This document shows, in pieces, positions 63,449 through 64,000 of a DNA stretch of 64,000 nucleotides. Under the pieces are notes generated by a model. The model was not told where the DNA came from and did no database searches. It saw only the letters and a list, made by a program, of their open reading frames with translations. The position numbers and the translations under genes were made by a program. Positions within the stretch are counted from its first letter, which is position 1. Every line of letters begins with the position of its first letter. This stretch comes from JAHEFT01 sp963700705 (GTDB taxonomy: Bacteria; Pseudomonadota; Gammaproteobacteria; Xanthomonadales; SZUA-36), in NCBI GenBank assembly GCA_963700705.1, contig CAVOYQ010000012.1, positions 248,001 through 312,000 on the forward strand, in the 5' to 3' direction.

Positions 63449-64000
63449 AGGTGGATCCGGAACTTCCCTGATACCGAAAATATCCCGGTAGGAACAGTAC
63501 TGGGTGGCGAACAACAGCATCTGGAAAGCCAGCAACAGGAGCATGATGCAGGCCATCATGACAACGGATAACAACCCGCCCGAACTGGCCATTCCAACCA
63601 GGAGGCCGGTCACGATGACCACCGGGATACTGACCGCGAACAGGCCCAGGGCCAGCATAAGGAAAGGTTTCCAATGCACGATGAGGGCCTTGATTCCTTC
63701 GGCCAGCGCCGGCCAAAGCCTGCGGTCACCAAACCAGATCAGCGGTATCGTGAAAAAACTCAGGGTTCCGCTGATCGAGATTCCCACCAGGAAAGCCATG
63801 ACCATTTTCCCCAGGGTTCCCTGGTCCAGTTCGGCAATGGCGTCAATATCACCCTGCTCGATCCGTGAAACCATATCGGGGTTGAGCAATTCTTCACTGC
63901 CCGACAGCATCAACGAAACACTGACTAATCCCCACGAGAAACACCAGCAATCCCATCAGGAACAGCCGGCCCGAGTGGGTACCGGAAGTCAGCGGCTTGA
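63416..64000 (-). CDS. BPSS1780-type membrane protein (partial at window end, one frameshift)
   Basis: The C-terminal ~160 residues show four hydrophobic helices and the family's closing motif CSYRDIFG, with the LWPALAEGIKALIVHWKPFLMLAL helix pair typical of BPSS1780-like proteins. Near 63925 the frame changes; upstream the sequence KPLTSGTHSGRLFLMGLLVFLVGI continues the gene off the window edge. Function unknown; it is a multi-pass inner-membrane protein, convergent with tatC. Confidence 0.65.

Noticed and set aside
1..64000. tRNA, rRNA, CRISPR arrays, prophage or an origin of replication
   Set aside because: No cloverleaf-like sequence, rRNA signature, regularly spaced repeat, phage gene or DnaA-box cluster was noticed on reading; a covariance search would be needed for certainty.

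Overview
The window looks like a chromosomal segment of a high-GC gammaproteobacterium. The pointers are inverted REP repeats of the GTAGGAGCGGNTTCANCCGCG kind, a full Na+-NQR operon, HipBA, TatABC, and secreted DUF885, M28 and penicillin-acylase hydrolases. A marine-sediment type such as Woeseiales or Chromatiales is a guess. No rRNA, tRNA, CRISPR array or intact transposase was seen. At least twelve genes, including leuC, nqrA and nqrC, are broken by single-base frame changes, often at short homopolymers. This suggests uncorrected indels in the read-out as much as real gene decay, so frame breaks should be read with caution.

Layout. 0-15 kb: a secreted or house-keeping mix (SDR, penicillin acylase, RidA, DUF885, a TerB/J-domain pair, hipBA with a perfect operator repeat, M28 peptidase, alpha/beta hydrolase, cupin, TPR protein, heme A synthase, DUF1566 lipoprotein). 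15.2-24.0 kb: a respiratory island. It opens with an FNR/DNR-like site, then a small membrane subunit, a CuA subunit II and a B-family heme-copper subunit I whose active-site tyrosine is glutamine. A SCO/SenC protein, a cytochrome b-ferredoxin-MvhD fusion and a bacteriohemerythrin follow, and then a second, very divergent heme-copper subunit I with its own SCO. The subunit II-subunit I-senC order and the lost tyrosine fit a nitric oxide reductase of the NorSY (sNOR) kind better than an oxygen reductase. 24.0-30.3 kb: a patchwork of a PTS enzyme I fragment joined to an end-truncated hyfB-C-E-F hydrogenase-4 membrane arm, then a secreted protein gene interrupted by a 411-bp MITE-like element.

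31.6-39.5 kb: an Hmc-like transmembrane redox complex (pentaheme cytochrome, Tat-exported four-cluster ferredoxin, HybB/NrfD membrane subunit, tiny membrane subunit). It is encoded with a heme-binding histidine kinase and three response regulators that each carry a degenerate GcvH-like domain. 40.1-48.8 kb: arsenite exporter ACR3, the nqrABCDEF-nqrM/CBS operon led by a hexaheme cytochrome c, and arsenate reductase. 48.9-60 kb: branched-chain amino acid and threonine genes (ilvD-leuA-leuC-leuD, then leuB-ilvA-thrC) behind a leucine-rich attenuator leader, interrupted by a REP element and an opposed methyltransferase gene. 60.3-64 kb: an IPTL-CTERM surface protein, tatABC and part of a BPSS1780-type membrane protein.

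Functionally, the centre of the window is devoted to flexible respiration: Na+-NQR and the Hmc-like complex exchange electrons between NADH, quinone and periplasmic multiheme cytochromes, while the two atypical heme-copper enzymes and the hemerythrin would handle NO and/or O2 under low oxygen.
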